64,000 bases of DNA from Artemisia argyi (Eukaryota; Streptophyta; Magnoliopsida; Asterales; Asteraceae): the NCBI GenBank assembly GCA_030686995.1, contig CM060697.1, positions 101,650,772 to 101,714,771 of the forward strand, given 5' to 3'. This document shows positions 22,515 to 36,970 of the stretch, piece after piece. Made by a program: the position numbers and the translations under genes. The notes beneath the pieces were generated by a model. The model searched no databases and was not told the origin of the DNA. It saw nothing but the letters and a program-made list of their open reading frames with translations. The stretch's first letter is position 1. The number at the start of each line of letters is the position of its first letter.

Positions 22515-22935
22515 TATAATTTCATTTAACTAAAAACATTACATTAATATTTTAAATGAAATTAAAAACATTACATACAATAACTAAAATAAAATTAAAA
22601 GCATTACAATAAAATTAGTGTGCATTTGTTCAATTTATCGCATTAGTATTCCTAGACCACATTTAAAGCGTTTTTTAAAGGAGAATGTTTAAAAGAATTC
22701 CATTAAAAAAAATAATTTGGACTAACTCTAAACAATTTTCTAGACTTGGGTAAAAAATGTATATTTGATAAACTCATTTGTACTTTTAGAGTAAAACTGA
22801 ATAAGATAAAAGTGTAAAAAAAATAAACCTGAAGGTGAAAACTGAACATCACCCATAGTAATTATCTTCCTCATAGTCAGATCGGACCTGTGGTAGCAAG
22901 GGAGACGCATTTGGGATGGGTAGACCGCAAAAGTT

Positions 22936-22960
22936 GGGGGGGGGGGGGGGGGGGGGGGGG
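22936..22960 (+). repeat. G25 homopolymer
   Basis: Twenty-five consecutive G. Homopolymer length is error-prone in assemblies. Confidence 0.85.
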
Positions 22961-24008
22961 CGTTATTATGATTAGTCTAACGTCTCAAAATCAAAACATA
23001 CGTAGTTAATAAATTTTGGCGTACAATTTTTGGGAAGCTGATAAATAAGTGATATAAAATTAATAATCAACTGATGTTGATTATAATACGTACTTCTCAA
23101 CAACAACTCAGTTCGACATTAGTTCCATATAATTTTCTTCTTTTATCATTCACTCACCACGCCAACTTTCGTAATGTCTTGTCTATTATTTTACGCGTGA
23201 CCCGCCTCACTAATGAAAGAAAATACAAGGGAAGAGAGTGTAACCATGCTCACCCGTGACGGCGTGAGTCACATGGTTTAGCTCAGCCTCTCTTATGTCC
23301 TCTTCCTTCACGAGCAATCTAGTCACTTAAGCTATTATTATTAACTCATGAAGATTAAAATACATAAAGTAATGCATATTTATTAGCTTACGAGGTAGTA
23401 TATTTTCAGCTTATATTTATAAGCTCTATTTTTTCCGACTTATTTTGATACTTATATGCTTAAATAAGTTTGTTACGTATAAATTTATATAACATTATAA
23501 CCTCATAATCCTTAAAGTAAAACAAGAAAAAAAGACTTATGAAAAATCAAATAAGCTCAGAAGCTTATCTATAGATAAGCTTAAACAAACACCCCTTAAA
23601 CACAAGCTTAAATTCTTAATTACATTTACATGATTAGATTAATATTCTAATTTATGTTTAAGAAAAGTATAATTGAAAAGTGAGAGGAATAAAAAACTGA
23701 CACTTATTGCTCCATAATCTGCGGTAATGATGTCCAAAAAATCCATTTTATCTTTTAGTCAAAAGTCAAACACTCAGTCGGAATGAAATTGAAATTCACT
23801 CCAAATTCACATTCAACCTCTAAAAATTATTAAATTCACGCGTAAGTATCAGAAAATAACTACTAGTAGTAGTATACCATAAATCATGAAATCCGTGTAT
23901 ATGTCATCATCAATCAAATCAATATTTCCCCAAATTTCTTAAAAACACACACAAACACACACAAACACACACACACTAGCTCAGTTCTTCATAATTGATC
24001 GGTAAACT
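22961..24008. other. Upstream region of the bZIP gene
   Basis: AT-rich with a palindromic GCTTATCTATAGATAAGC at 23563-23580 in MITE-like sequence. A CA-rich stretch (CACACAAACACACACAAAC) at 23945-23975 probably lies in or just before the 5' UTR. No gene seen. Confidence 0.4.
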
Positions 24009-24435
24009 GTTTGTTTTATTGCAATTAATGATATTTTAAACAATACCCATATCTTAATTTTGTGAATTAGGTGTTGTGTTTTTTTAATTTCTGGTTTTGG
24101 TTCATTTTGTGAATTAGGGTTTGTAAATTAGGGGTTTTTTGTATAGGTGGTTTTAAGTGATTCTGTTTCTGTGTTTTGTAATTGGGTGTATTTGTGAAGT
24201 GGGTTTTGAAAATTGAAGGTTAGTTTAGTTGTTTGGTTAGTTATTTGGGGTAAAATTGGTGAAAAATGTGTGCTTGAGGTGAAATTTGGGAATTAGGGTT
24301 TATAAATTTGGTTAACTTTTTGTGGGGTTTGGATAAAAATGTGTAATTGAGGTGAAAAGAGTGGTTAGGGTTTGTAATTTGCTGTTTAATTTAGTTAATT
24401 TTGTGAATTAGGGTTTATAGTTAATTTTGGGGAAA

Positions 24436-27356
<2,921 letters not shown>

Positions 27357-28825
27357 GGCCAAGTTGGGTCCCGGAAACCTCGAGAATGCGGAGCTTGTGC
27401 ATACTATCACCATAATGACCTCTTAATATATCTACCCCTGGTGCATTCGTTCATTACTTTTTCTGTCTTTTTGGCATGTGTTCTTTTAGCAGCTTCTAAT
27501 ATATATATATATAAGCTTCGACCTTATATGGAGCTTTTTAGTCATTTAATTTATATATATTATATATACACAATCCTTGTTTTAAAGCTTTTATTTTTTG
27601 TTCATGATCATCAATATTCATGGATTTGAACTTGTTTTTGTTTATGATGAGGAGTTGATTGAAGTTTTAAGCTTTTTTGCTTTACATTCTTCATTATTTG
27701 TTGTGCTTTGTGGATTAAAAGCTTTTCATAGTTGATGTGGTGGTAGTCGTGTGCATTGATCTAGCACCTGAACATAAAGATAATGCACCTGAACTGATCT
27801 GATGCAGTTTGCATCGAGTTCTGTCTCAAATAATTTGGGTTTTTTTTCTAAAACGAGCGTAAAGGTATTTAAATTTTTTCTTAAAAAGTGGGTTGGTTCA
27901 CATATAAAGACTAGACTGTATCTAACACCTGAATATTTGAATTTTGTTTGTCGAATGTACCGCCGAGAAAAGACCAAAAGTTTGTATTGTTACTCATTAT
28001 ATTAAAAAATGGTATTTGGTGGAACCATCTCAAGTCCGTGTTACTCATTATATTTGAACACCTTAGAGCGTTCATTTTGATTGGTTTATAAATAGGTTTG
28101 TAATATGATAAAAAGGTTCATAGTTTTATAAATCATAGTGAAAATCTATTTCATACTTACTTTACATGATTAGATCTAAGAGCATTTACTATAATAAATT
28201 TTTCTATAGGTTTATAATTGAGTTATGTTATTAATTTTTTAAACTTTTTTGTTTTATAAACTTATTTCAACTATGTATAAACCTTATAATGTTTTATAAA
28301 CATTATACATGATCCAAATGCATTAAGAAATTTATGTGTAATACGATCAAAAGTTTAAAAATTAGTGATTTTAAATAATTATAAATCTTTATATGTTTAT
28401 CATATATAGTGGATGCCATTATCATACTTCATTTTTTTCCTATAAAATTTAGTTATTATGCAAACGTCATACTATTACCTTTAGTGTCCGGATAGTCGTA
28501 CATGCACGAAGTCTATCTATACTATATTATAATGCAATTACAATATGGGTTTCACTAAAAATAAAAAATAAAGAGGTGTAATCTTGACAATTCATCTCAT
28601 TTTTTACAAATGATAGTGAAGCACATTATAGAATGACTTGTGTTACTTTTCAATTAAAATATCATATTTATTTTAAATTAAAATACAATACAAAATTTTA
28701 ACCAAGATATACAAATAAAAGTGTGAAAGTTTAAATTATTTAGATTTTAGTTATTAAAATTTACTTAAATAAATCATAGTAGTTTAAAACTAAGATATGA
28801 TTTATTCTCATAGCAAATTTGAACC

Positions 28826-28830
<5 letters not shown>
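27357..28830. other. bZIP 3' UTR and downstream intergenic
   Basis: The first 200-300 bases are presumably 3' UTR. The rest is AT-rich with possible MITE remains around 28070-28330. No other gene seen. Confidence 0.4.

Positions 28831-28912
<82 letters not shown>
28831..28912. repeat. (TA)n microsatellite
   Basis: About 40 perfect TA units, ending just before the Stowaway MITE. Confidence 0.95.
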
Positions 28913-28915
<3 letters not shown>

Positions 28916-29114
28916 CGCGGACATACTTCCTCCGTTTCATAATTATTGTTCACTGTTAAACTTTTAAGTCTTAATCTTTCAACTTTAACCTTAGATATTT
29001 TTATTTGTGTTATATAAGAATTTATGTAAAATATATGAATGAATTAGGTATTAAATATATTTTCATTGACATAATTTCATCAAATATTATATAACACAAA
29101 CAAAGATTTAAGTC

Positions 29115-32100
29115 TGTTGAGGCAACATTATCCATATCTCCTAATATTTTAATGATGACAAATAAACCTTCGAAACACATAAAATAACAAACGGTAGCCG
29201 AAATTCCCCGACTCCCATACCTGGTGTTGGCGCGCTGCCCGCGCGTTGACGCGTGGGCGACGCGCTAGGCTTTTGTATGGGTCGGAAAGAATTTTGAAAA
29301 TCGGCTTTCCCCCTTACCCGAAAAATGTGGATCTTTCAATAAAGGTATGAATATGCTATGTGCTTAATTGAGAACACTCGAAACGAGTTTTGGGATTTGA
29401 AAGATCCAACTTTTGAAACACCCGCTTACGGGAAAACACCAACTCATGTTTTCTAACTCTTGCCTCTAGCCAATGCTTTTCTAAACTTAGGGAGCTTATA
29501 TATTTCACGTAACATCACGTGAAAGCATCCATATGCTCATATCTCGTGCTTACGTCTTCTCTAATCACGTAACGGGTTTACTCTATTATTGGTCAAACTA
29601 AGTCAAAGGTCACTTTGCGTAAATGCATCCTTTCCCGCTTGGGTTATGCTTTACATCATGGCAAAGCACTTGAGTTGTTTGTACCAAGGTGTTAGTTGAG
29701 TGCGTCGAGTCGTGGAAAGTCACGAGTTATGAAACTATGGATTCTCGACGTTGTGTTACTTGGACTTATAAGTAACCTGTGATTTTCTCAACTCATAATC
29801 TTAATTGTCTAAACCATTTCTTCTTAATGACAATTAGATTATCTCTTAATCTCTTCTTAATCACCTTCTTAATCACAAGAGACAAAGCCACCAAATCTCC
29901 CACAATCCTTCCTAAAAATCCTTTCCCAACCACCTCTTACATATTCCCTTACACCTCTTACACATTCATATTTTTTGACTCACACACTCTCCCACACAAG
30001 ATTCCCCTCACTTTATACATTTCCCATACACCTTTCTCATACACCAATACATACACTTCCCTATATACACATACACTCTTTTCTACACACACCTTTAAAT
30101 TCAAAATACACACACTTCACTCATATACCTCTCTTCACACACACAAGGCTCCCCATCATATCACTCTTACACATTCCTTACATATACAACTCATTCTTAC
30201 ACACATATCCAACCAACATATTCCTTACACATCCAACAACTTTATTTTCAAAATACACACACTACTCACAATCATCCCATTCTCTACACACACTAGGCTC
30301 CCCATCACATCCAACTCTTACATATTCTCTTACACACTCTTACACCTCCAACAACTTTATTTTCAAATTTACACACACTACTCACAACCATCTCATTCTC
30401 TACACATACTAGGCTCCCCATCACATCCAACACTTACATATTCCATTACACACATCTCTTCACGCTTACACAATCCAACTCATACCCTACACACTCTTTA
30501 TCTCAACCATTCATTCTCTTACAACACATCTCAACCATCCATTTCTCCTTCCTCCCAAAGAAATGGAATATTCTTTGGAACATGCTTCTCTAAACCCAAC
30601 CATGGTTCACTTCTAACCATGCTATGGTTAGTTCCCAACTTACTTCATTCTCACCCAACTATGGTTAAGGGGCTGTTTATTTTTTTGTTAGCTAAGGGGA
30701 AAATGGGTCCCACATTCCATTGCATCATCTTAATGGGGAGAGGCTTATATTTCACACTCTCCACATATAGATGAGATAGTGGAATTAGTGGCCCAAATAG
30801 GAAAAGTAATAATATTAAATAGATGGGTCTCATGTTCCTTCCACTAAGAGAAAAAAAAGAAACATAGCCTAACTCTTAACCACATCAAGGATGGAACATT
30901 CCCTTGGATACACCCTTTAGCCTAACCATGGTTCACCTTCTATCCTAACCATAGTTTATTCTCTTTACACTTCTTTCTAAACCTAACCATGGTTACTTCT
31001 TAACCTAACCTCTCACACTCTTCCCTATAGAGGAATATCCCATGGCATATTCTCTCCTCTCTTTTATGCCATGTGAGGAATACCCTTTCTACCCCTACCC
31101 AATTATCTCTTCTTTCCTTCTATCTTTGATAATTGGTTTTCTAATAAGCACTTCACAAAACATTTTCCAAATTGGCTATTTGAGTTGGTAAATCATAGAT
31201 TGATTAATGATAAGGTTTAGTGTGAAGTACGATTGGGGGTTTAACAATGTTAGTTATTTAAAAGACCAAAACCCAAGTCTTGGGAGAAACTCTTACAGAG
31301 TCTCTGGCGAGTCACCCACGCGTTGACGCATGGGCAACGCACAGGGCTCGATAAAATTTTCACAAGTTGGGTTTTTGCCTATAAATACCCCACCTTGGCT
31401 CTTATATTCCTCACCCCTTGCCATTACTCTTTCTCTCTACATTCTTTCTCTCTAATCCTCTAATTCTCTTTTGTGTTCTTAGTTAAACACACTAATATCT
31501 TTTGAAAGAACACATCTCCTTGCAAGGGAAGAATCTCAAGAACTTAATCCACTCTTGTGATTATGTTGAGGGTCTTCTTCTTATACCCTTTCTATTAAAA
31601 TTGAGTCTCTAGGTTAGGTTAGAGCTTGATTGAACAAACACTTATTCTATCATTCAATTTGGTTGTAAGGGAAGTCTTGTGTATTGGTGACAAATCCTAG
31701 ATCATTTGGGATCTAGTTGGGGTTTGATACTTCCGGGTGGAAGTTTTGGTTGTGGTCTTTGTGACCTTGTGTAAGTCGAATCACGAGATTCTTTAGGGTG
31801 GTTTCCGAGGGCGGAATACCGTGGGAGTAACTCCTTCTTTGTGAGCATCGATATTGGTGAATATCGGTAGAGTGAATTGTAATGGTTTGTAGTCCACCGA
31901 AATGATTATACTAGTGAATAGTATCATGTCGTGGATTCGCAACTGGACGTACGGATGGTATAAACCCCCCATCCCGAACCAGTATATATCGTGGTGTCTC
32001 TTACTTGCTTTATATACTTTGGTTGTGTTTGCGGTTGTTGGATTATTGCACAACCACTTGATGACTCTTACGGCTTAAAGTTTTTTTTAAACATTCAAAA

Positions 32101-32148
32101 AGCCTAAGAAACCGTATTAACCCCCCCCCCCCCCCTTATGGTTCTACA
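29115..32148 (+). mobile_element. Solo Copia-type LTR, 3,034 bp, target duplication AAGTC
   Basis: Starts TGTTGAGGCAACATT and ends CCTTATGGTTCTACA after a C run. AAGTC is found at 29110-29114 and 32149-32153. The terminal sequence, and a TATA box (CTATAAATACCCC) near 31379 followed by a pyrimidine-rich leader, resemble the large LTRs of SIRE/Maximus elements. No gag or pol is present, so it is a solo LTR. A long plus-strand frame at 29779-30774 is low-complexity sequence inside it and not a gene. Confidence 0.85.
29930..30560 (+). repeat. G-depleted ACT-rich tract within the solo LTR
   Basis: For over 600 bases the plus strand is almost pure A, C and T, built from ACACAC, CTTACAC and TCTTCACAC phrases, with an imperfect repeat containing AGGCTCCCCATCA at about 30147, 30296 and 30409. 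The strand bias opens a spurious frame. Confidence 0.8.
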
Positions 32149-32274
32149 AAGTCAAAGTTGAAAAATAAAGAAAGTCAATAGTGGACAATAATTAAAGTCA
32201 AAGTTGAAAAATAAAGAAAGTTAATAGTGGACAATAATTATAGGACGAATGGAGTAAATGTAAGATCTTTTTTA

Positions 32275-33793
32275 GAGTTAATTGCATAAATCGTCCCTGA
32301 ACTTTGGCCAAATTGCATGTTTCGTCCAAATCATTTCAAAAGTGCAGAAACCGTCGAGTGGGAAACTTTTGAGAAAATTTTGGTTCCTGGTTTTAACCGG
32401 CGTTGAGTGGATTTTGTTAGAATTTACACATTAGCCCCTTTGGCTCACGACAGTTGCAACATCCATCCTTTAACTAACGGCTATTTATAATTTTATAATT
32501 TTGATTTCTTTAAAGTTTTTTTATTTTTATAATATGTTTTTATAAAAACATGCACGTTTTTATATACATTTTTATACTCTTTTATATATGGTTTTAAATA
32601 CGTTTTTATATACTTTTTAAATACGTTTTTATATCCCTTTTACAACGTATACAAAAAGGTATATAACAACATATACAAAACCGTATTCAAAACTTATATA
32701 AAAAGTATATAATAACGTATTTAAAAATGAATAAAAAACATCTATAATAACGTATATAATAACGTGTATAAAAACATATATAAAAGTGTGTATAAGAACG
32801 TTTTTGTAGTAACGTATATAAAAACATATATAAAAACGTATACAAAATGTATACAATAACGTATACAAAACTTGTATAAAAATGTACGAAAAGTATATAA
32901 TAACGTATGTTAATACAAATATCACGTAAAAACGTTATTTATATTTTACGCTCTTAAGGTTTTGATAATGGCAATTATAAACTCATACGAAGTAAACGTC
33001 TACGTAATCAAGTTTTAAGTTACAAGTTTACATTCCACCGTATATCACTTCTGATATGAATAATGTGATTATACCTCACGTTGAATGATCAAAGAGCCCA
33101 AATAATAAATATTTTTTTTTAACAAACTTCAAATATTTATTAAACACACTTTTAACAAATAAATACACCAAGCTTACTTAATTAAATTCACTAGACATTT
33201 TAATTTAGTGTTTTATTTAAATCAAAACTAAATAAAAACCAATACCTTTGTGCCAAAGTAATTCTAGAAGGTTTAGAATTAAAAATGTATAAAACGCATA
33301 TAAGAACGTTTTTGTAATAACATATATAACAACGTATGTAAAAACGTATACAAAAGCGTATAAATAAGTATATAAGAACGTTTTTGTAATAATGTATATA
33401 AAAACTTCTATAAAAAGTATATAAAAACTATTTAAAAATGCATATAAAAACATATTTAAAAACATATATAAATACGTATATAAAAGAGTATAAAAACGTC
33501 TATAAAACGTGTATGTTTTTATAAAAAAAACATTTATATATAGAGATCAAAAAACTTTAAAGAAATCCAAAATTTAAAATTATAATCAGCCGTTAGTTAA
33601 AGGACGGACGCTGCAACTGTCGCGAGCCAAAAGGGCTAGCGTGTAAATTTTAACGAAATCCACTTAACGCCGGTTAAAATCAGGGACCAAAATTTGCTCA
33701 AAGGTTTCCCATAGGGACAGTTTATGCACTTTCGAAATGGTTAGGACGAAACATGTGATTTGGTCAAAGTTTAAGGACGATTTATGCAATTAA
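32275..33793. mobile_element. Non-autonomous MULE, 1.5 kb, about 250-bp TIRs, 10-bp target duplication
   Basis: The left end (TTAATTGCATAAATCGTCC...) and the complement of the right end match for about 250 bases, including TTTTAACCGGCGTT and TTTAACTAACGGCT. The flanks are both ATCTTTTTTA (32265-32274, 33794-33803). Long TIRs with a 9-11 bp duplication define the Mutator superfamily. The interior is made of AACGTATATAAAAAC-like short repeats with no transposase; small minus-strand frames (32629-32925, 33217-33465) are repeat artefacts. Confidence 0.88.
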
Positions 33794-34386
33794 ATCTTTT
33801 TTATTTATAAAATGTTGACAAAAAGACGTTCTCCTTAAAACCTTTGTGTATTATCTTTAGAGAGATATGTTGGTTCGATATATTTGTGCAACACCATGAA
33901 TTGTATAAACAAAAGCTTGAGCAAATGAAAATAACTTATGTTTATTAGACAATCATGACCATGATCAACTAATAATACCCATTTGTACATTACAACAGTA
34001 ACAATCTCACTTTAGAGGTTGAAGGTGAAGGCTTTTACGAGAGATAGTTGCGGAATACTATCTCTAGTAATGATAAATGCTTCTCTTCAAGTTATGAAGA
34101 GGAAGATCCCACTTAGAAAAGGAAGTGTGTTCTAGAGGTGGAATCTAATGGAGATACACTGTTAGTAGTTACAAGAATAGTAATAACTAAACTAGAAGCA
34201 AACTAGAATTAAGGTACACGTGCACTTGTGTGGCTAAGGTTGATTTACTTTGGTGATAACTCTAGTACATGCAAGTTGTTTTCCCTGCTCTCGATGAATC
34301 CTTATCTTCCTAAGGGTTTTTTCGTTTTGCTTTAGCTTAAATTACTCTCGCCTAAGCGTGGCTAAGTACTTCAATCAGCTCCAAGG

Positions 34387-34774
34387 ATAAACAGGCTTCT
34401 TTTTACACTCTGATTTACACCAAGTTTATATGTATTTAATCTAGTGGTCTAAATCTATCAGAGGTAAGTGAGCAAAGGCTTCTTCTTACACTCTGATTTA
34501 CAGCCAAAAATCTACATATAATTTTAAGCTTCGTCTCGGGTCAGAGACCCTTAATTCTTGGAGCTTCTCCTTGAAAAGGATGCCAAGCTCTTCTCATGAT
34601 TGGAACCTGATCTTACATTTTAAGACTTGTGTCCTTTTGATCTCTGATTATTGGTTGTAAATCAGAGTGTAAGAAGAAGCCTTTACTTACTTACCTCTTA
34701 TAGATTTAGACCACTAGATTAGATACATATAAACTTGGTGTAAATCAGAGTGTAAGAAGAAGCCTGTTTGCTTA
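34387..34774. repeat. Long inverted repeat, about 125-bp arms
   Basis: Arm 34387-34512 and the complement of 34646-34774 agree at about 94% by eye, with a spacer of about 135 bases. Each arm contains two direct copies of GGCTTCTTCTTACACTCTGA. A transcript would fold into a long hairpin. A similar phrase (AAGTAAGAAGAAGCCATTTATG) follows at about 34845. Confidence 0.8.
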
Positions 34775-34908
34775 CTTACCTCAAATAAACTTAGACCAAC
34801 TTAGAATTAGGTGTTTAGATTTTCAGTCTTGATTGAAAATCAGAAAGTAAGAAGAAGCCATTTATGCTCACTTACTTCTGACAGAACTTATGCTCAATTT
34901 ATGTTCAA

Positions 34909-35457
34909 ATAGGGGGAGATTGTTGAGTCAAATCTGACCAAATTATCCATCACAAGTGTTTAAAACATTAAATCAGTCTAAGTTCAGGATAGCTGATCAA
35001 GTCAGAGATCCAACTCTTTTTTTGATAGAGTCAACACGTAAACCAAAGAGCAAAGTTTACTTTTGACTGAATGATCAGCACAACTGAACATCATCAGCTA
35101 TCCAAAAGACTCATAGGTGAAACATCTTTGAGTAAACCTCAGAGAAGTCAGAGTGAAAGACCACTGAATAGAAGAACAACGGTCTAAATGGACTCACTGA
35201 GTGTTCACATATCTCAGGATAAACATCTCTGATATGTTGTGTAACTTCTCAACCACAACTATCTTACTTTGCAAAGACAAAGTTTAAAACTGATTGAAAA
35301 CTTTGTAACCTGATATCGGAGTCAGCTAAAACAAAGGGCAGAGAAGTGACAAAACCCTTGAGACCTTAATGACTGACAAATGCCCTTAGGTCTCTGATAA
35401 TGACTTATTATCTTAAGCCATGCAGATGAACCAATTGCATTTATCAGATATACACAA
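34909..35457 (+). mobile_element. Copia polypurine tract and LTR remnant
   Basis: AATAGGGGGAGAT at 34908-34920 is the usual Copia polypurine tract, directly followed by TGTTGAGTCAAATC, an LTR start. The right end is taken as ACACA at about 35457, just before the nuclease fragment, and is uncertain. No matching 5' LTR, gag or pol was found, so it is a 3' remnant. Confidence 0.6.
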
Positions 35458-35458
35458 G

Positions 35459-35660
35459 GGGTGAACCAATGTTCACAAATTATACCCCTGAATTCACTGC
35501 TACGATTGATTATATACTATTCTCCCCCTCTGAGGGAATCAAGCGAATTGGGTACCTTGAGCTCCCCGAAGAAGATTCAGTTAGTATAAAAGGTGGATTA
35601 CCAAATCAAGCTTATCCAAGTGATCATCTGCCCATCGGTGCTGAGTTTGTGGTTGTTTAA
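35459..35660 (+). pseudogene. 3' fragment of a CCR4-like deadenylase/EEP nuclease gene
   Basis: The frame ending at TAA 35658-35660 reads FTNYTPEFTATIDYILFSPS, then ELPEE and SDHLPIGAEFVVV. This is the C-terminal end of the exonuclease/endonuclease/phosphatase fold of plant CCR4 homologues, with the conserved DYI and SDHLP motifs (the His of SDHLP is catalytic). Only the last 63 or so residues remain; the leucine-rich repeats and the rest of the nuclease core are missing, and a Copia LTR abuts its 5' side. In the family these enzymes shorten mRNA poly(A) tails. A dead fragment or a captured last exon. Confidence 0.75.
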
Positions 35661-35917
35661 GATGATTGATCATCCTTGTGCATCAAGTTCTAGAGAGACA
35701 GAGTTTAGCCATATCCCTAATTAAACATGTTTCATTCTATTCAAACCTTATTTTATTAATTAGTTATGCATAGAATGATAAAGTACAATAGTTGATAATA
35801 AAGCATATCATTGTAGTTGCATACAATGTTTTTTGCAACTGTGTATTACATATAATTTGCTGATAATCGTGGTCACAGATTCCACTTTTTTTTTACTTAT
35901 TTGCGTCGACCATCACC

Positions 35918-36227
35918 TTATGGCCAACAATAATAACAGCCACCACTAGGCGGGTCACCATAATTACTAGTCGAATATCCTAGTTTCTTATCTTTAACAT
36001 CAACATTGCCTGCATGAACAACAGAAGATTTTTAAACAGTTGATATAAGTTTTTAATAAAAGCTTTTGATGATATATGAAGTTATATACTCCATGCTATA
36101 TACCTTTTTCGCCGTGACTTTGGGTATGGTTGGTGGATTGAGGAAGAGTTCTTGCGGCAGAAGATAAAAGTATAAGTGCAAAGAAGACAGTCAACAAGAA
36201 AGTTGCTGCGAGCTCTTTGTACTTCAT
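35918..36227 (-). CDS. Small secreted peptide gene, 71 residues, two exons
   Basis: Exon 1 (36104-36227) starts at the ATG of MKYKELAATF and ends at a phase-1 donor G/GTATATAG. Exon 2 (35918-36009) begins after TTCATGCAG and ends in TAA; the 94-base intron is typical. Residues 5-24 form a strongly hydrophobic signal sequence (LAATFLLTVFFALILLSSAA), with cleavage likely near Ala25. The mature part of about 46 residues is hydrophilic, with a possible N-glycosylation site (NHT at 33-35), and ends GDPPSGGCYYCWP, with its only two cysteines in a CxxC arrangement at the C terminus. A TATA box lies 37 bases upstream of the ATG. The architecture suits a secreted signalling or defence peptide. I do not recognise the family, and each half is too short to stand out by length. 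Confidence 0.72.
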
Positions 36228-36263
36228 CTCCTCAAATTTGCGTTTGATGTTTCTGTTGTAACT

Positions 36264-36272
36264 TATTTATAG
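36264..36272 (-). promoter_or_regulatory. TATA box of the secreted peptide gene
   Basis: CTATAAATA on the minus strand, 37 bases before the ATG at 36227. The 5' UTR would be short. Confidence 0.55.
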
Positions 36273-36371
36273 AGCGAGTACTATGTGGAGGACAGTATAT
36301 AATTTTTACTTGAGAGTAAAATTTCAATGTTGATCAGACTTGGAATTTAATTTAGATGTGAAAGCTAACGG

Positions 36372-36402
<31 letters not shown>

Positions 36403-36970
36403 ACATAAAGGATATTTAAGCTACTACTCGATTCCATGAGACACTAGTTTTTGTTTACAACGATTTAATGATTCAAAAGATTAGTTCAAAGATTTGTGAC
36501 CCCCTCCAAATGCCGTTCCTTGACTGCTGTCTGATAGTCATTGATGAATCCTTGGCCACTCATCCAAGTATGTCTTTTTGACTTAAGGCACCGGTAGATT
36601 CATGCGTGTCTTTCAGCCTTTTATATCGCATACAAGTTGTTATATTATATTACTACGTATATATCTAAATTTGATATTAACACATTCAGGATATGTACCA
36701 ACAAATCTGTGGTGCATTTTCCACATATCATTTTTCTGACATTAAACCATCTGATGCTTTGAATTTGCACCCCTGGTTAATTTGAATACCCCATAAGTAA
36801 AAAAGACATGTTGGTAATACATGAGGTAAGTTGACAGCTACATTTTTTTTTGAAAAGCTGAGATTTATATAAAAGCTCCGAGGAGGAGACCGAAACAAAT
36901 ACAAAAGAAAACAAAGCCATCAGTTAAGTCACATCAGGGACACAATAAAATAGACCAACAACTGGATACA
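36273..36970. other. Upstream of the peptide gene, no other gene seen
   Basis: Promoter-side DNA followed by low-complexity sequence; a T-rich stretch with GAAAAGCTGAGATTTATAT at about 36850 resembles a common plant repeat. No coding frame supported. Confidence 0.4.

Larger units (their letters stand above)
28926..32254. mobile_element. Stowaway MITE split by a solo LTR (arms 28926-29114 and 32149-32254)
   Basis: The left end CTTCCTCCGTTTC and right end (inverted) CTCCATTCGTCC are Stowaway termini flanked by TA. The arms pair (CAACTTTAACC...ATATGAATGAATTAGG with AAAGTCAAAGTTGAAAAAT). The right arm carries a local 45-bp tandem duplication. The LTR at 29115-32148 interrupts it with target duplication AAGTC. 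Confidence 0.85.

Noticed and set aside
29779..30774. 331-codon plus-strand ORF rich in Thr, Ser, His, Tyr and Leu
   Set aside because: It lies wholly in the G-depleted low-complexity tract of the solo LTR, so absence of stops follows from composition. It has no domain.
32629..33465. Two minus-strand ORFs rich in Tyr, Ile, Val and Phe that look like membrane proteins
   Set aside because: They are read from ACGTATATAAAAAC-like repeats inside the MULE.
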